Positions 42,277 to 51,000 of a stretch of DNA of 64,000 nucleotides are shown here, piece after piece. The notes below the pieces were generated by a model. That model was not told the origin of the DNA. It was given only the letters and a program-made list of their open reading frames with translations, and searched no databases. Position numbers and translations under genes: made by a program. How positions within the stretch are numbered: position 1 is the first letter of the stretch; every line of letters begins with the position of its first letter. Origin of the DNA: Frankiales bacterium (GTDB taxonomy: Bacteria; Actinomycetota; Actinomycetes; Mycobacteriales; Jatrophihabitantaceae); contig JAOPUZ010000069.1 of NCBI GenBank assembly GCA_025966315.1, forward strand, positions 1 through 64,000, read 5' to 3'.

Positions 42277-42351
42277 GGGCCTCTAGCTCAATGGCAGAGC
42301 TGCGGACTTTTAATCCGTAGGTTGTCGGTTCGAGTCCGACGGGGCCCACCA
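42277..42351 (+). tRNA. tRNA-Lys (anticodon TTT)
   Basis: The cloverleaf is complete. The acceptor GGGCCTC pairs with GGGGCCC (one G-T pair), the D-arm is GCTC/GAGC, the anticodon stem GCGGA/TCCGT holds CTTTTAA, and the T-arm is GTCGG/CCGAC with TTCGAGT. CCA is encoded at 42349-42351. It decodes AAA/AAG. The AT-rich sequence just before it (TTTTTTTGTG) may be part of its promoter. Confidence 0.97.
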
Positions 42352-42483
42352 AGTTCGATCCCAGTGATCACGGGGTCTCCAATTCGAAAAGCGAATCATT
42401 GCCGGTTACCCGACCAGCCGAATGGCCGGAAATGTCCGCGCGTCCCCCCGAAAGGACCGCACCAGCCGCCCGACCAGGCCCAT

Positions 42484-42537
42484 CCGGACCGTCCTGCGCA
42501 GGCGTCGCTATAGGGACGCCTGCGTAGGACTGTCCGG
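42484..42537. repeat. Long interrupted palindrome after tRNA-Lys
   Basis: Two 23-base arms (from CCGGACCGTCCTGCGC to GCGTAGGACTGTCCGG) pair with two mismatches around an 8-base loop. There is no T run. It may terminate tRNA-Lys, but its length and the lack of a U tract are unusual; a mobile-repeat unit is an alternative. Confidence 0.7.
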
Positions 42538-42559
42538 TAGAAAAGCGTGGTGCGCGTGG

Positions 42560-42775
42560 TCAACCGAGACCGAAAACGCGCCGTATCCGGTGGTCGTCCA
42601 CCCACGCCGTGACCCGATCGGGACGATAGTCCGCGGTGACCGGTGCGTCCTCCTTGTAGATGCAGCGCAGGGTTCCGCCCGCCTCGGTCACCGCCTGCCG
42701 AGCTTCATCCTCGGACAATCCAACGAGTGACGTCAGGTCCAGGGCGCCGAGCGACCCGGGCATCTCTGTGCTCAT
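42560..42775 (-). CDS. I78-family peptidase inhibitor
   Basis: The 71-residue protein starts at ATG 42775; an internal ATG four codons on has a better-spaced AAGGG. The single-domain fold has LVGLSEDEARQAVTEAGGTL and APVTADYRPDRVTAWVDDHR, the I78 (potato-inhibitor-like) core including TxDYRPDR. No signal peptide is visible. Known members inhibit serine peptidases. It lies 19 bases after an S51 peptidase on the same strand, so the pair may be regulated together, although S51 enzymes are not known targets. Confidence 0.85.
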   Translation of the reverse strand: MSTEMPGSLGALDLTSLVGLSEDEARQAVTEAGGTLRCIYKEDAPVTADYRPDRVTAWVDDHRIRRVFGLG

Positions 42776-42794
42776 CCCTTCATGGTGCGCGTCT

Positions 42795-43523
42795 TCAGAG
42801 GAGCGTGATCGGTAGCACCGTCTCGACGGCCTGCCCGGCACCGTCGCGTTCAACGAAATAGGCCCGGGCGTCGTCCTTCTCGGCGAACGCTCCGACCATG
42901 TTTTCACCGCGGTACAGCAGCCCCGCTCCGTCGTCCGTGGCGTAGCCGCCCGGCAGTTCACCGCGGGCAATCAAGGATTGGAACAGCGGCCGGCGCCGTT
43001 CCTCGGAGTCGTAATGCACCGCGTTGGAATAGGGAAGGAATGCCAACCCGTCATTGACCATTCGCAGTTCGGGCCCGAAAGAATCCGTCGTGCCGCCGGC
43101 ATGCCAGCAGATCGATCCGGCCGATACTCCGGTCAGCACGACGCCCGCCTGCCACGCCTGTCGCAAAGGGACTTCCAAGGAATGCAAACGCCACATTGCC
43201 AGTAATCCGGCTACGCTGCCGCCAAACACCCAGATGACGTCCTGACTCAACAGGTGTTCATCGACGTCCTCGATATTCGGCATCGGAAAGAGCGCTAGAT
43301 GGCTGGCGTGCCAGCCCGCCAACTGTGCCGCGTCATAGAACGAACGGATCAGTGACGAGTCATCGCCCATTGCCGTGGCCAGAAAGCACACCCGAGGCGA
43401 TCGACCGGTCACCCCGGACAGATCGACGGCATAGGACGTCAGGGGCCCAGTTTGCCAGCGGGTACGAACCCCCGGCACCAAGCCACCGGAAGTGGCGAGA
43501 ATCGTCGGTTCGTCGGCAGGCAC
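42795..43523 (-). CDS. S51-family peptidase (dipeptidase E-like)
   Basis: The peptidase has 242 residues from the GTG 43523. The catalytic nucleophile Ser134 lies in the GxSAG box LTGVSAGSICWHAGG. Other family features are ATMGDDSSLIRSFYDAAQLA, WVFGGSVAGLLAMWRLH and the His/Glu region near GGYATDDGAGLLYRG. S51 enzymes cleave Asp-X dipeptides or related cyanophycin pieces, typically in the cytosol. The start is not firmly fixed, because upstream GTGs lack a good SD. It forms a two-gene unit with the I78 inhibitor. Confidence 0.87.
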   Translation of the reverse strand: MPADEPTILATSGGLVPGVRTRWQTGPLTSYAVDLSGVTGRSPRVCFLATAMGDDSSLIRSFYDAAQLAGWHASHLALFPMPNIEDVDEHLLSQDVIWVFGGSVAGLLAMWRLHSLEVPLRQAWQAGVVLTGVSAGSICWHAGGTTDSFGPELRMVNDGLAFLPYSNAVHYDSEERRRPLFQSLIARGELPGGYATDDGAGLLYRGENMVGAFAEKDDARAYFVERDGAGQAVETVLPITLL

Positions 43524-43602
43524 ACCCGCATTATGGATCAACCGGCTCGGGTTGGCCGCGGCGGATCCAGCACCGCCGCGGCCCAAGGGAGTACCCGAGC
43601 GT

Positions 43603-44928
43603 TTACTGACCGCCCGGCGGCAGATCCGCCGGCGCCAATGGCTGACCCAACATTGCGTTGGTCATGTCGTAGAAGGCACCATCCTTGAACGGTGTCAGCT
43701 TGCCGTTGTGGACGATATCGAAGGTCGCCGTCCGGTTGTAGTCATTGGCAAACGGCGCGCCCAAACCTGTGAATGGCTTGGTGAAGTCGACATCGGCCGA
43801 CATTCCGTTCATCTTCACGGTGGCCTTCTGCGCCGTGGCCAAGAAGGTCGCGGCGGTGAGTGGCCCGGTCATACCTTCGACGATCTGCTGGAATGCGACG
43901 TAGGCCGCCCAGGTCCCGAGCCCACCGAGGCTGTTGTAGTCCTGATCGCTGGGCGCCTTGTACTGGGAAATGGCCGCGCGGTAGTCGTTCCACACCGGCA
44001 GGGACAGATCCGAATACGCACCGATGATGACGGCACCCTCGGTTGCTTCGGCGAAGGGCTTAACGACCTTGCCGTCGAGGTTGCCCTGCGGGCCGTACAG
44101 CCGTTGGGTGCCACCGGAGGAAGCGAAAGCCGACAAGAAAGGCGGGAAGTTGGCCTCACCGATACTGGCCATGATGCAGTCCGTGCCGTCGGTCGCTTGC
44201 GCTACCTGGGCCGAATAGTCCTGCGCCGTAAGGGGTATCAGCACCGTTGATTTCAGTCGATCGCTGGCGTTCATCGATTTGAGGGCGTTCTTGACGATCG
44301 TTATGCCGAATTGAGTGGCCGCACCGGCGTCGAGTACCACCAGGGAGATGTGTTTACAGCCGTCCTGAACCGCCTTGACCGCAAACGCGGCGATAGTGCC
44401 GCCGCTACCGATCTGCTGAACGATCGGGCTGGTCAGTTCGATGGCGGAGGCAGCACAGCAAATCCCGAACCACGAAATGTTCGAGGCCGCCAATTCCGGA
44501 ACGATCGACGCGCCGTTGAACGTGAACGATCCGATCACCGCAACGGACTTGTTCGCGACGGCCTGCCGCCCGCAGGCCGCGATCTTGTTCGGGTCGCCCT
44601 GCTCATCACAGGTAGTCACCTTCAGCGGGCGATGCGCAACACCACCATGGGCGTTTATCCACGACTCGTAAAGCTTCGCGGTCGTGAGGATATTGGCGTA
44701 GTTCGGGCCGGTGTAGTTGACCGACGCGATGGTCATAACGTTGATCGGATCGCCCGAAGGTGGGGCTCCGGTATAGGCCGAAGCGCTACCGCTGCCGCCG
44801 GGCACTACGACGTCGCCGGTCTTCGTACCCGACCCGCCGCCACAGGCGGCCAAGACCAAGGCTACGGCGATGGCTGCCGCAATGACGCCTCGTGTTCGGC
44901 GCCGGTGGGAAAATACGCGATTGTTCAT
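43603..44928 (-). CDS. Branched-chain-amino-acid-type ABC substrate-binding lipoprotein
   Basis: The 441-residue protein has an N-terminal lipoprotein signal peptide: Arg-rich start (SHRRRTRG), hydrophobic core and lipobox LVLAACGGG. The mature part is a type I periplasmic-binding fold of the LivJ/urea/amide class, with INVMTIASVNYTGPNYANIL and GSFTFNGASIVPELAASNIS. No permease or ATPase genes flank it, so it is an orphan or works with a transporter encoded elsewhere. It belongs to a group often expanded in actinobacteria that degrade aromatics and sterols. Ligand unknown. Confidence 0.9.
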   Translation of the reverse strand: MNNRVFSHRRRTRGVIAAAIAVALVLAACGGGSGTKTGDVVVPGGSGSASAYTGAPPSGDPINVMTIASVNYTGPNYANILTTAKLYESWINAHGGVAHRPLKVTTCDEQGDPNKIAACGRQAVANKSVAVIGSFTFNGASIVPELAASNISWFGICCAASAIELTSPIVQQIGSGGTIAAFAVKAVQDGCKHISLVVLDAGAATQFGITIVKNALKSMNASDRLKSTVLIPLTAQDYSAQVAQATDGTDCIMASIGEANFPPFLSAFASSGGTQRLYGPQGNLDGKVVKPFAEATEGAVIIGAYSDLSLPVWNDYRAAISQYKAPSDQDYNSLGGLGTWAAYVAFQQIVEGMTGPLTAATFLATAQKATVKMNGMSADVDFTKPFTGLGAPFANDYNRTATFDIVHNGKLTPFKDGAFYDMTNAMLGQPLAPADLPPGGQ

Positions 44929-45449
44929 AAACTCTCCAGCTGCTCGGCAGAGACGAAGCGAACTATGGACGCTAAGAACAAAAATCCGCCGCCCGTCGAA
45001 CTCGGGCGGCCGTGTAACGCGGGACTATGCCACAACAATCGTGATCATGGCCACACTCTCGGCGGAAACGAATTGGTATCGAGCTGGAAACATCGCCGCG
45101 CTGAGACGGTATGAAGTCGGCTAAATCGCCGCTTCAGCCGTGCGGTGAATGGCGCTCGGAAATTATCGTGAAACGCAATGGTTTCAAGCGTGTGCGGCGA
45201 TCGGTGCGCTGCGCGACCCACACTGACCCACACAACGGAACGCGCCGCACCCTATGTCAAGGCACCGGGTGCGGCGCGTTAAACCCGTTCGCGATCCCCC
45301 CAGAGGAAGTGACGCCAACGCTTTAGAAATTAACAACAGTGTTGAACTTTTGACCACTGCTGTGATGCGTCGCATGCTCAGGGGGCCCAAACCAGGCGGC
45401 CGCGCGCAGACACCCGGACGCGGGCAGCTCCAGCCGAACGAGGATTCCC
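44929..45449. other. Divergent intergenic region with inverted repeats
   Basis: 520 bases separate the binding-protein gene (-) and the HAD gene (+). Several short ORFs occur on the plus strand but none is family-like. Notable items are a 14-bp perfect stem at 45239-45280 and a CAACA-G-TGTTG palindrome at 45334-45344. The region is less GC-rich than its neighbours. Both genes' promoters should lie here. Confidence 0.45.
45239..45280. repeat. 14-bp inverted repeat, possible terminator or operator
   Basis: AACGCGCCGCACCC and GGGTGCGGCGCGTT are perfect complements around a 14-base loop. There is no clear U tract on either side, and no gene ends immediately before it, so it could mark the end of an unannotated transcript. 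Confidence 0.55.
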
Positions 45450-46142
45450 GTGAACACTCCCAAGAACAATTCCGCAAACAAGGTGCGCGGCGTCCTTTTC
45501 GACGTCGACGGAACGTTGGTGGACAGCACATTCATCCACACCCTGTGCTGGTGGCAGTCCTTCCGGCAGTTCGACCAGATTGCCCCGATGGCCGTAATCC
45601 ATCGCGCGATCGGCATGGGCGGATCGCGGCTGGTCGAACACCTCCTCGGTGCCGATCACCCGTCCGCCGACGAACTGACGGCGGCCCATGACGCGCTGTA
45701 TTCCGCCTACTGGACCCGGCTGGTTCCGTCGGCCGGCGCCCGCGCGTTGTTGCGGGCATGCAAGGCCGCCGGGCTGATCACCGTGCTGGCGTCCTCGGCG
45801 GCGCAGCGCGAGGTCGAGGTCCTACTCGAGGTGCTGGACGAGTCGTCCAGCATCGACCACGTGACCAGCTCCAGTGATGCCGACAGCAGCAAGCCCGACC
45901 CGGACATCGTCGAGGTGGCTCTGACCAAGGCCGGGCTGGCCCCGGACGAAGCGGTCTTCGTGGGCGACGCGGTCTGGGACGTCGAGGCTGCCGCCCGCGC
46001 CGGCGTGCCCTGCATCGGACTCGAGTGCGGTGGCACCAGCGAGCTGGAGCTCAGCCGAGCCGGCGCCGTGGCCACCTACCGGGATCCCGCCGCGCTGCTC
46101 GAGTCTTTCGATCGCAGCCTGCTCGGCCGTCCGCGGAGCTGA
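45450..46142 (+). CDS. HAD-superfamily hydrolase (phosphoglycolate-phosphatase-like)
   Basis: The 230-residue subclass I HAD phosphatase starts at GTG 45450. Motif I is VLFDVDGTLVDSTFI (nucleophile Asp). Motif II is the Ser in TVLASSAAQREVE. Motif III Lys is in SDADSSKPDPDIVEV, and motif IV is AVFVGDAVWDVEAAARAG. The cap helices around LCWWQSFRQFDQIAPM are of the beta-phosphoglucomutase/PGP type. The substrate is a small phosphate ester, not known. It stands alone between divergent and convergent neighbours. Confidence 0.9.
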   Translation: MNTPKNNSANKVRGVLFDVDGTLVDSTFIHTLCWWQSFRQFDQIAPMAVIHRAIGMGGSRLVEHLLGADHPSADELTAAHDALYSAYWTRLVPSAGARALLRACKAAGLITVLASSAAQREVEVLLEVLDESSSIDHVTSSSDADSSKPDPDIVEVALTKAGLAPDEAVFVGDAVWDVEAAARAGVPCIGLECGGTSELELSRAGAVATYRDPAALLESFDRSLLGRPRS

Positions 46143-46217
46143 TGGTCATCGCGGCGTTGATCAGCGCCGGCCGGCTCAGCGCCTGCGCAAGGTTGCCAGT
46201 CTGCGAAGCGCCGCCGG

Positions 46218-46952
46218 TCAGACGGCAGGGCGGCGGGTGGGCCACTCGGGTAGCGATCCGGTGAGCACCACATCGTCGGCCACGTTGCGAAGTTTGTCGT
46301 GCCGGTGCTGGGAGGCCGTCCGCAACAGGTCGAACGCGCGTGCCTCGGTCACCCGGTACTCGGCCATCAGAATGCCCATCGCCACGCCGATCTTCCGATT
46401 GGTCTGGATCGCCAGTTGCAGGTTCGCGACCTTGTCCATCGTGGTGGCGGCATCCACGCTGATCGCCGCGTGCTGGGCGAAGACTGCTCCGATGTCGACC
46501 ATCTCGTCGGTAAAGTAGTTGGGCTTGGTCGAGGACAGTACTAACGCACCGACGTTGCGGTCACCCAGATCGAGCGAGTAGCCCACCGCGGAGAGCAGCA
46601 GTTTCTCGGTCTGGCTGATCACGAACGCGCGGTACGCGGGCCAGCGGTGGTCCGTCCGGATGTCGTCGACCCGGATGGTGACATGCGTGTGCAGGCAGGA
46701 CCAGGCCACGCCTTCTCGGACGCGGTTGATCAAGCTGCTGAACTCGCGGGCCAGCGCATCGTCGTTGGCCGCCAGCATCTTCGCCGCACCGGCATCGGTG
46801 AGCGTCCAGACGGCCGTGGAGTCACAGTCGAGGACACTCTTGGCCAGCTCGACCACGCGCAGGGTGGTGGCCTGGGCGTCTTTCTGGTCCGCGAGCTCAT
46901 TGGCAATCCGCGCGAACAATCGCGCGCTGTCACCAGCGGTCGGCGCAGTCAT
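46218..46952 (-). CDS. GAF-ANTAR regulator
   Basis: The protein has 244 residues from ATG 46952, with GAGGT upstream. A GAF domain occupies about 20-160 (TAVWTLTDAGAAKMLAANDD, GVAWSCLHTHVTIRVDDIRT). The ANTAR three-helix domain is at about 170-225 (LQLAIQTNRKIGVAMGILMA, EYRVTEARAFDLLRTASQHR). It should bind dual-hairpin RNA as a dimer to allow read-through. It shares its architecture with the 36.8-kb protein, suggesting an expanded set. It is convergent with the HAD gene and divergent from the BtuF-like gene; partners are unknown. Confidence 0.88.
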   Translation of the reverse strand: MTAPTAGDSARLFARIANELADQKDAQATTLRVVELAKSVLDCDSTAVWTLTDAGAAKMLAANDDALAREFSSLINRVREGVAWSCLHTHVTIRVDDIRTDHRWPAYRAFVISQTEKLLLSAVGYSLDLGDRNVGALVLSSTKPNYFTDEMVDIGAVFAQHAAISVDAATTMDKVANLQLAIQTNRKIGVAMGILMAEYRVTEARAFDLLRTASQHRHDKLRNVADDVVLTGSLPEWPTRRPAV

Positions 46953-47144
46953 GTCCGGCACCTCTTTCACTATGTCGGTGGCCGCTGCTGGACCGAGCCG
47001 AATCCTAAACACCGGAAGCCAAATTCCGTAGTGCGGCCCGAAAACGTGTGAGCGCGTCCGAAACTACGCTTTTTCGGGCGCACTATTGCCTCGCCCGGCA
47101 GCGGGACCCCGGTAGGACTGGCGCAATGCGGGCACGATGGGGCA

Positions 47145-47912
47145 ATGAGCCACCGCCGTGCCGTCGATGACCTCGGCACATCCGTTGCCTTGCCGGGCCG
47201 GGCGGAACGGATCGTTTCGCTGGTCCCGTCCCTGACCGAAGCGATCGTGACCTCGGCGGGCGAGGCGCTGGTTGCCGCGACGCAATGGTGCACCCATCCG
47301 GCTGATCTGCCGGTGGAACGCGTGCGCGGAACCAAGAATCCGGACGTCGCTCGGATCATCGCCATGCGGCCCGACCTCGTCGTCTGCAACCAGGAAGAAA
47401 ACCGCGAACTCGACGTCACCCGGCTGCGGGCGGCCGGCGTCGCGGTCTGGGTGACCCGAATCGAGACGCTCGACGAGGCCTTCGAATCAATGACGAGGCT
47501 GTTCACGATCGCGATGGGTCGGCCGCGACCGGCCTGGCTGGCGGTCGCCGAAGCCGCGTGGTCGGTACCGTCGATCAGCCCACGGCGCAGCGTCGCCGTC
47601 CCGATCTGGCGCGATCCCTGGATGGTGGTGGGCAGTCGGACCTTCACGTCCGATCTGTTGGGGCGCCTCGGTGCAGACAACGTGTACGGCTCCGCGGCCG
47701 AGCGCTACCCGCACGTGACGATCGAGCAGATCCTCGATCGGAATCCGGACCTCATCGTGTTGCCCGACGAGCCGTACACGTTCCATGCCGGTGACGGCCC
47801 CGAGGCATTCCCAGGCCGGGAATGCCTGCTCGTCAGTGGACGCGACCTGACCTGGTACGGGCCGTCGCTGGTCTCGGCCCGAGCAGAGCTGAACCGCCTG
47901 CTGGACCGCTGA
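47145..47912 (+). CDS. Cobalamin-binding (BtuF-like) helical-backbone protein, cytosolic type
   Basis: The 255-residue protein is of the class III metal/B12-receptor family. RIVSLVPSLTEAIVTSAGEA is the BtuF-type start, followed by ATQWCTHPADLPVERVRGTK and the linker helix region RIETLDEAFESMTRLFTIAM. SDLLGRLGADNVYGSAAERY and ILDRNPDLIVLPDEPYTF form the second lobe. No signal peptide or lipobox is seen, unlike classic BtuF, so it may be cytosolic. It sits just upstream of the B12-dependent mutase icmF, which supports a cobalamin link. Confidence 0.8.
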   Translation: MSHRRAVDDLGTSVALPGRAERIVSLVPSLTEAIVTSAGEALVAATQWCTHPADLPVERVRGTKNPDVARIIAMRPDLVVCNQEENRELDVTRLRAAGVAVWVTRIETLDEAFESMTRLFTIAMGRPRPAWLAVAEAAWSVPSISPRRSVAVPIWRDPWMVVGSRTFTSDLLGRLGADNVYGSAAERYPHVTIEQILDRNPDLIVLPDEPYTFHAGDGPEAFPGRECLLVSGRDLTWYGPSLVSARAELNRLLDR

Positions 47913-47971
47913 GGGCGACCGGGTGAACGCTCGACGTCACATCGGGCAACACCACTTGCTTACCTGTGCTT

Positions 47972-48019
47972 ACTAGGTCGTCCTAGTGTTTAATGGTTTT
48001 ACTAGGAAGACCTAGTAAA
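47972..48019. promoter_or_regulatory. Twin operator ACTAGG-N4-CCTAGT before icmF
   Basis: ACTAGG-tcgt-CCTAGT at 47972-47987 and TTTACTAGG-aaga-CCTAGTAAA at 47998-48019 are both perfect palindromes apart from the four central bases. Their centres lie 29 bases apart. The second ends 27 bases before the icmF ATG, so bound protein would block the promoter or RBS region. A TetR-family repressor is the likely reader, but none is encoded nearby. Confidence 0.75.
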
Positions 48020-48046
48020 TGTGCGAACCGGGTCGTAGGAGCTGTC

Positions 48047-51000
48047 ATGGACGAAATCTACGTACCCCAGCACCCGTTCCGCGTTCTGACCGCGGCCGCA
48101 TTGTTCGACGGCCACGATGCCGCGATCAACATCATGCGCCGGATCTTGCAGTCCCAGGGCGCCGAAGTCATCCATCTCGGGCACAACCGCTCGGTCGACG
48201 AGATCGTCACGGCCGCCATCCAGGAGGACGTGCAGGCCGTCGCCATCAGCTCGTACCAGGGCGGCCACGTCGAATTCTTCGAGTACCTCGTCCGGCTGCT
48301 GGCCGAGCGCGGCGCCCCGGACATCAAGGTCTTCGGTGGTGGCGGCGGCACGATCGTCCCGGCCGAGATCGACTACCTGCACTCGGTCGGCGTCAGCCGG
48401 CTGTTCTCCCCCCAGGACGGCCAGCGGCTCGGTCTGGCTCGCATGGTCAACACGATCATCTCCGACAGCGACCGGCCGCTGCCCGCCGCCGATCCACGGT
48501 TGGCCGAACGCCTGCACACCGGTGAATCCGGCGCCCTGGCCCGGACGATCTCGCTGCTCGAACAGGACGAACTGGCACCCGTCACCCGCGCCCAACTGCG
48601 CGCGACCGGCGGCGCGGGCGTGGTCCTGGGGGTCACCGGCACCGGCGGCTCAGGCAAGTCCTCGCTCACCGACGAGCTCATCCGGCGATTCCGGATCGAC
48701 CTGCAGGACAAAGTCCGGATCGCCGTACTGGCCGTCGACCCGACCCGGCGCAAGGGTGGCGGCGCGCTGCTCGGCGACCGGATCCGGATGAACAGCCTGG
48801 GCGATGACCGGGTCTACTTCCGCTCGCTGGCCACCCGCGGCAGCGGTAACGAGGTGCCCCCCGCGCTGCCCGACGCCATCCTGGCCTGCCAGGCCGCCGG
48901 CTTCGACCTGGTGATCGTCGAGACGCCGGGCATCGGGCAGGGCGACTCCGCGATCGTCAATCTGGTCGACTGCTCGCTGTACGTGATGACGGCGGAATTC
49001 GGCGCCGCCTCGCAGCTGGAGAAGATCGACATGCTCGACTTCGCCGACGTGGTGGCCATCAACAAGTACGAGCGCCGCGGCTCGGAGGACGCCCGCCGTG
49101 ATGTGGCCCGCCAGCTGGTACGCAACCGCGAGGCGTTCGGCCAGAGCTGGGAAGAGATGCCGGTCTTCGGCACCAGCGCGGCCAGCTTCAATGATGACGG
49201 GGTGACCGCGCTTTACCAGCACGTACGCGACGCCCTGAAGACCCACGGACTGCCGGTGGTCGACCCGATCCTGCCCGCCGTGACCGGGCACGCCTCGACC
49301 GGTTCGGCCAGCCCGCTGCCGGCCCAGCGGGTGCGCTACCTGGCCGAGATCGCCGAAGCCATCCGCGGCTATCACGCCGAAACCGCCGAGCAGATCACCC
49401 TGGTACGCCAGCGGCAGGCCATCGAGACGGTACGTGAGCTGGCCGATCTGAGTGCGGACCAGCGCCTGGCGATGGCCGGTGCGCTGCAACCGGCAACCGA
49501 GCGGGTATCGACGGCGCTCAGTCCGGCCACCGTCCAGGCGCTGGCCGAGTGGCCCAAAGTGGTCGAGCAATACGCCGGCGACGAGCTGGTCGTTAGCGTA
49601 CGGGGCCGCGACGTGCACACGCCGCTGACCCGAACGACGCTGTCCGGCAACCAGGTGCGCCGGGTGGCCGTCCCGAGGTTCGGCGACGACGGCGAGCTGC
49701 TGAAGTTCCTGCGTAATGAGAACCTGCCGGGCTTTTTCCCTTACACCGCAGGGGTTTTCCCGTTCAAGCGGGACGGCGAAGACCCGGCCCGGATGTTTGC
49801 CGGCGAGGGCGATGCGTTCCGGACCAACCGCCGATTCCACCTGCTGTCCGAGGATCAGCCCGCTACCCGGTTGTCGACGGCGTTCGATTCGGTGACGTTG
49901 TACGGGCAGGACCCGGGCGAGCGGCCGGACATCTACGGCAAGGTTGGCACGTCCGGGGTATCGATCGCCACGCTCGAGGACATGAAGGTGCTCTACTCAG
50001 GATTCGACCTGTGCGCGCCGAACACCTCGGTGTCGATGACGATCAACGGTCCGGCTCCGACCATCCTGGCTTTCTTCCTCAATACCGCGATCGATCAGCA
50101 GTTGGACGCCTTCACCACCGCCAATGGCCGGCCGCCCTCCGAGGCTGAAGCCGCCGACCTGCGAGCCCGGGCGCTGGCCACCGTGCGCGGGACGGTTCAG
50201 GCCGACATCCTCAAAGAGGACCAGGGTCAGAACACCTGCATCTTCTCCACCGATTTCTCGCTGCGGATGATGGCCGACATCCAGGACTGGTTCATCAGCA
50301 ACAAGGTGCGCAACTTCTATTCGGTCTCCATTTCCGGGTATCACATCGCCGAAGCCGGGGCGAACCCGATCAGCCAGCTCGCCTTTACGCTGGCCAACGG
50401 ATTCACCTACGTCGAGAGCTACCTCGGTCGTGGCATGGACATCGACGACTTCGCGCCGAACCTGTCGTTCTTCTTTTCCAACGGTATGGACGCCGAGTAC
50501 ACGGTGCTGGGCCGGGTCGCCCGCCGCATCTGGGCCATCGCCATGCGCGATCGTTACGGGGCCAACGAGCGTTCCCAGAAACTCAAGTACCACGTCCAAA
50601 CCTCGGGCCGGTCGTTGCACGCTCAGGAGATGGCGTTCAACGACATCCGCACCACGTTGCAAGCGCTGAATGCCTTGTACGACAACGCAAACAGCCTGCA
50701 CACCAACGCTTACGACGAAGCCGTGACGACCCCGTCAGCCGAATCGGTACGCCGCGCGCTGGCCATCCAGCTCGTCATCAACAAGGAATGGGGATTGTCG
50801 GCGAACGAGAATCCGCTGCAAGGTTCTTACATCGTCGACGAGCTGACCGAGCTGGTCGAAGCGGCCGTACTGACCGAATTCGATCGGATCACCGAACGCG
50901 GCGGTGTGCTGGGCGCGATGGAAACCGGCTATCAACGGGGCCGGATCCAGGACGAGTCGATGCTGTACGAGCACCGCAAACATGACGGCAGCCTGCCCCT

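Noticed and set aside
42128-42352. Minus-strand ORF starting MVGPVGLEPTTYGLKV
   Set aside because: This is the well-known false ORF produced by reading through a tRNA gene (tRNA-Lys here) on the wrong strand.
45111-45326. 71-codon plus-strand ORF between the binding protein and HAD genes
   Set aside because: No RBS or family resemblance; it runs through the 14-bp inverted repeat, which argues against coding.
46953-48046. Cobalamin riboswitch near the BtuF-like and icmF genes
   Set aside because: No B12-box-like (GCCACTG) element or compatible fold was found by eye in the spacers 46953-47144 and 47913-48046; the icmF upstream signal is a DNA palindrome instead.
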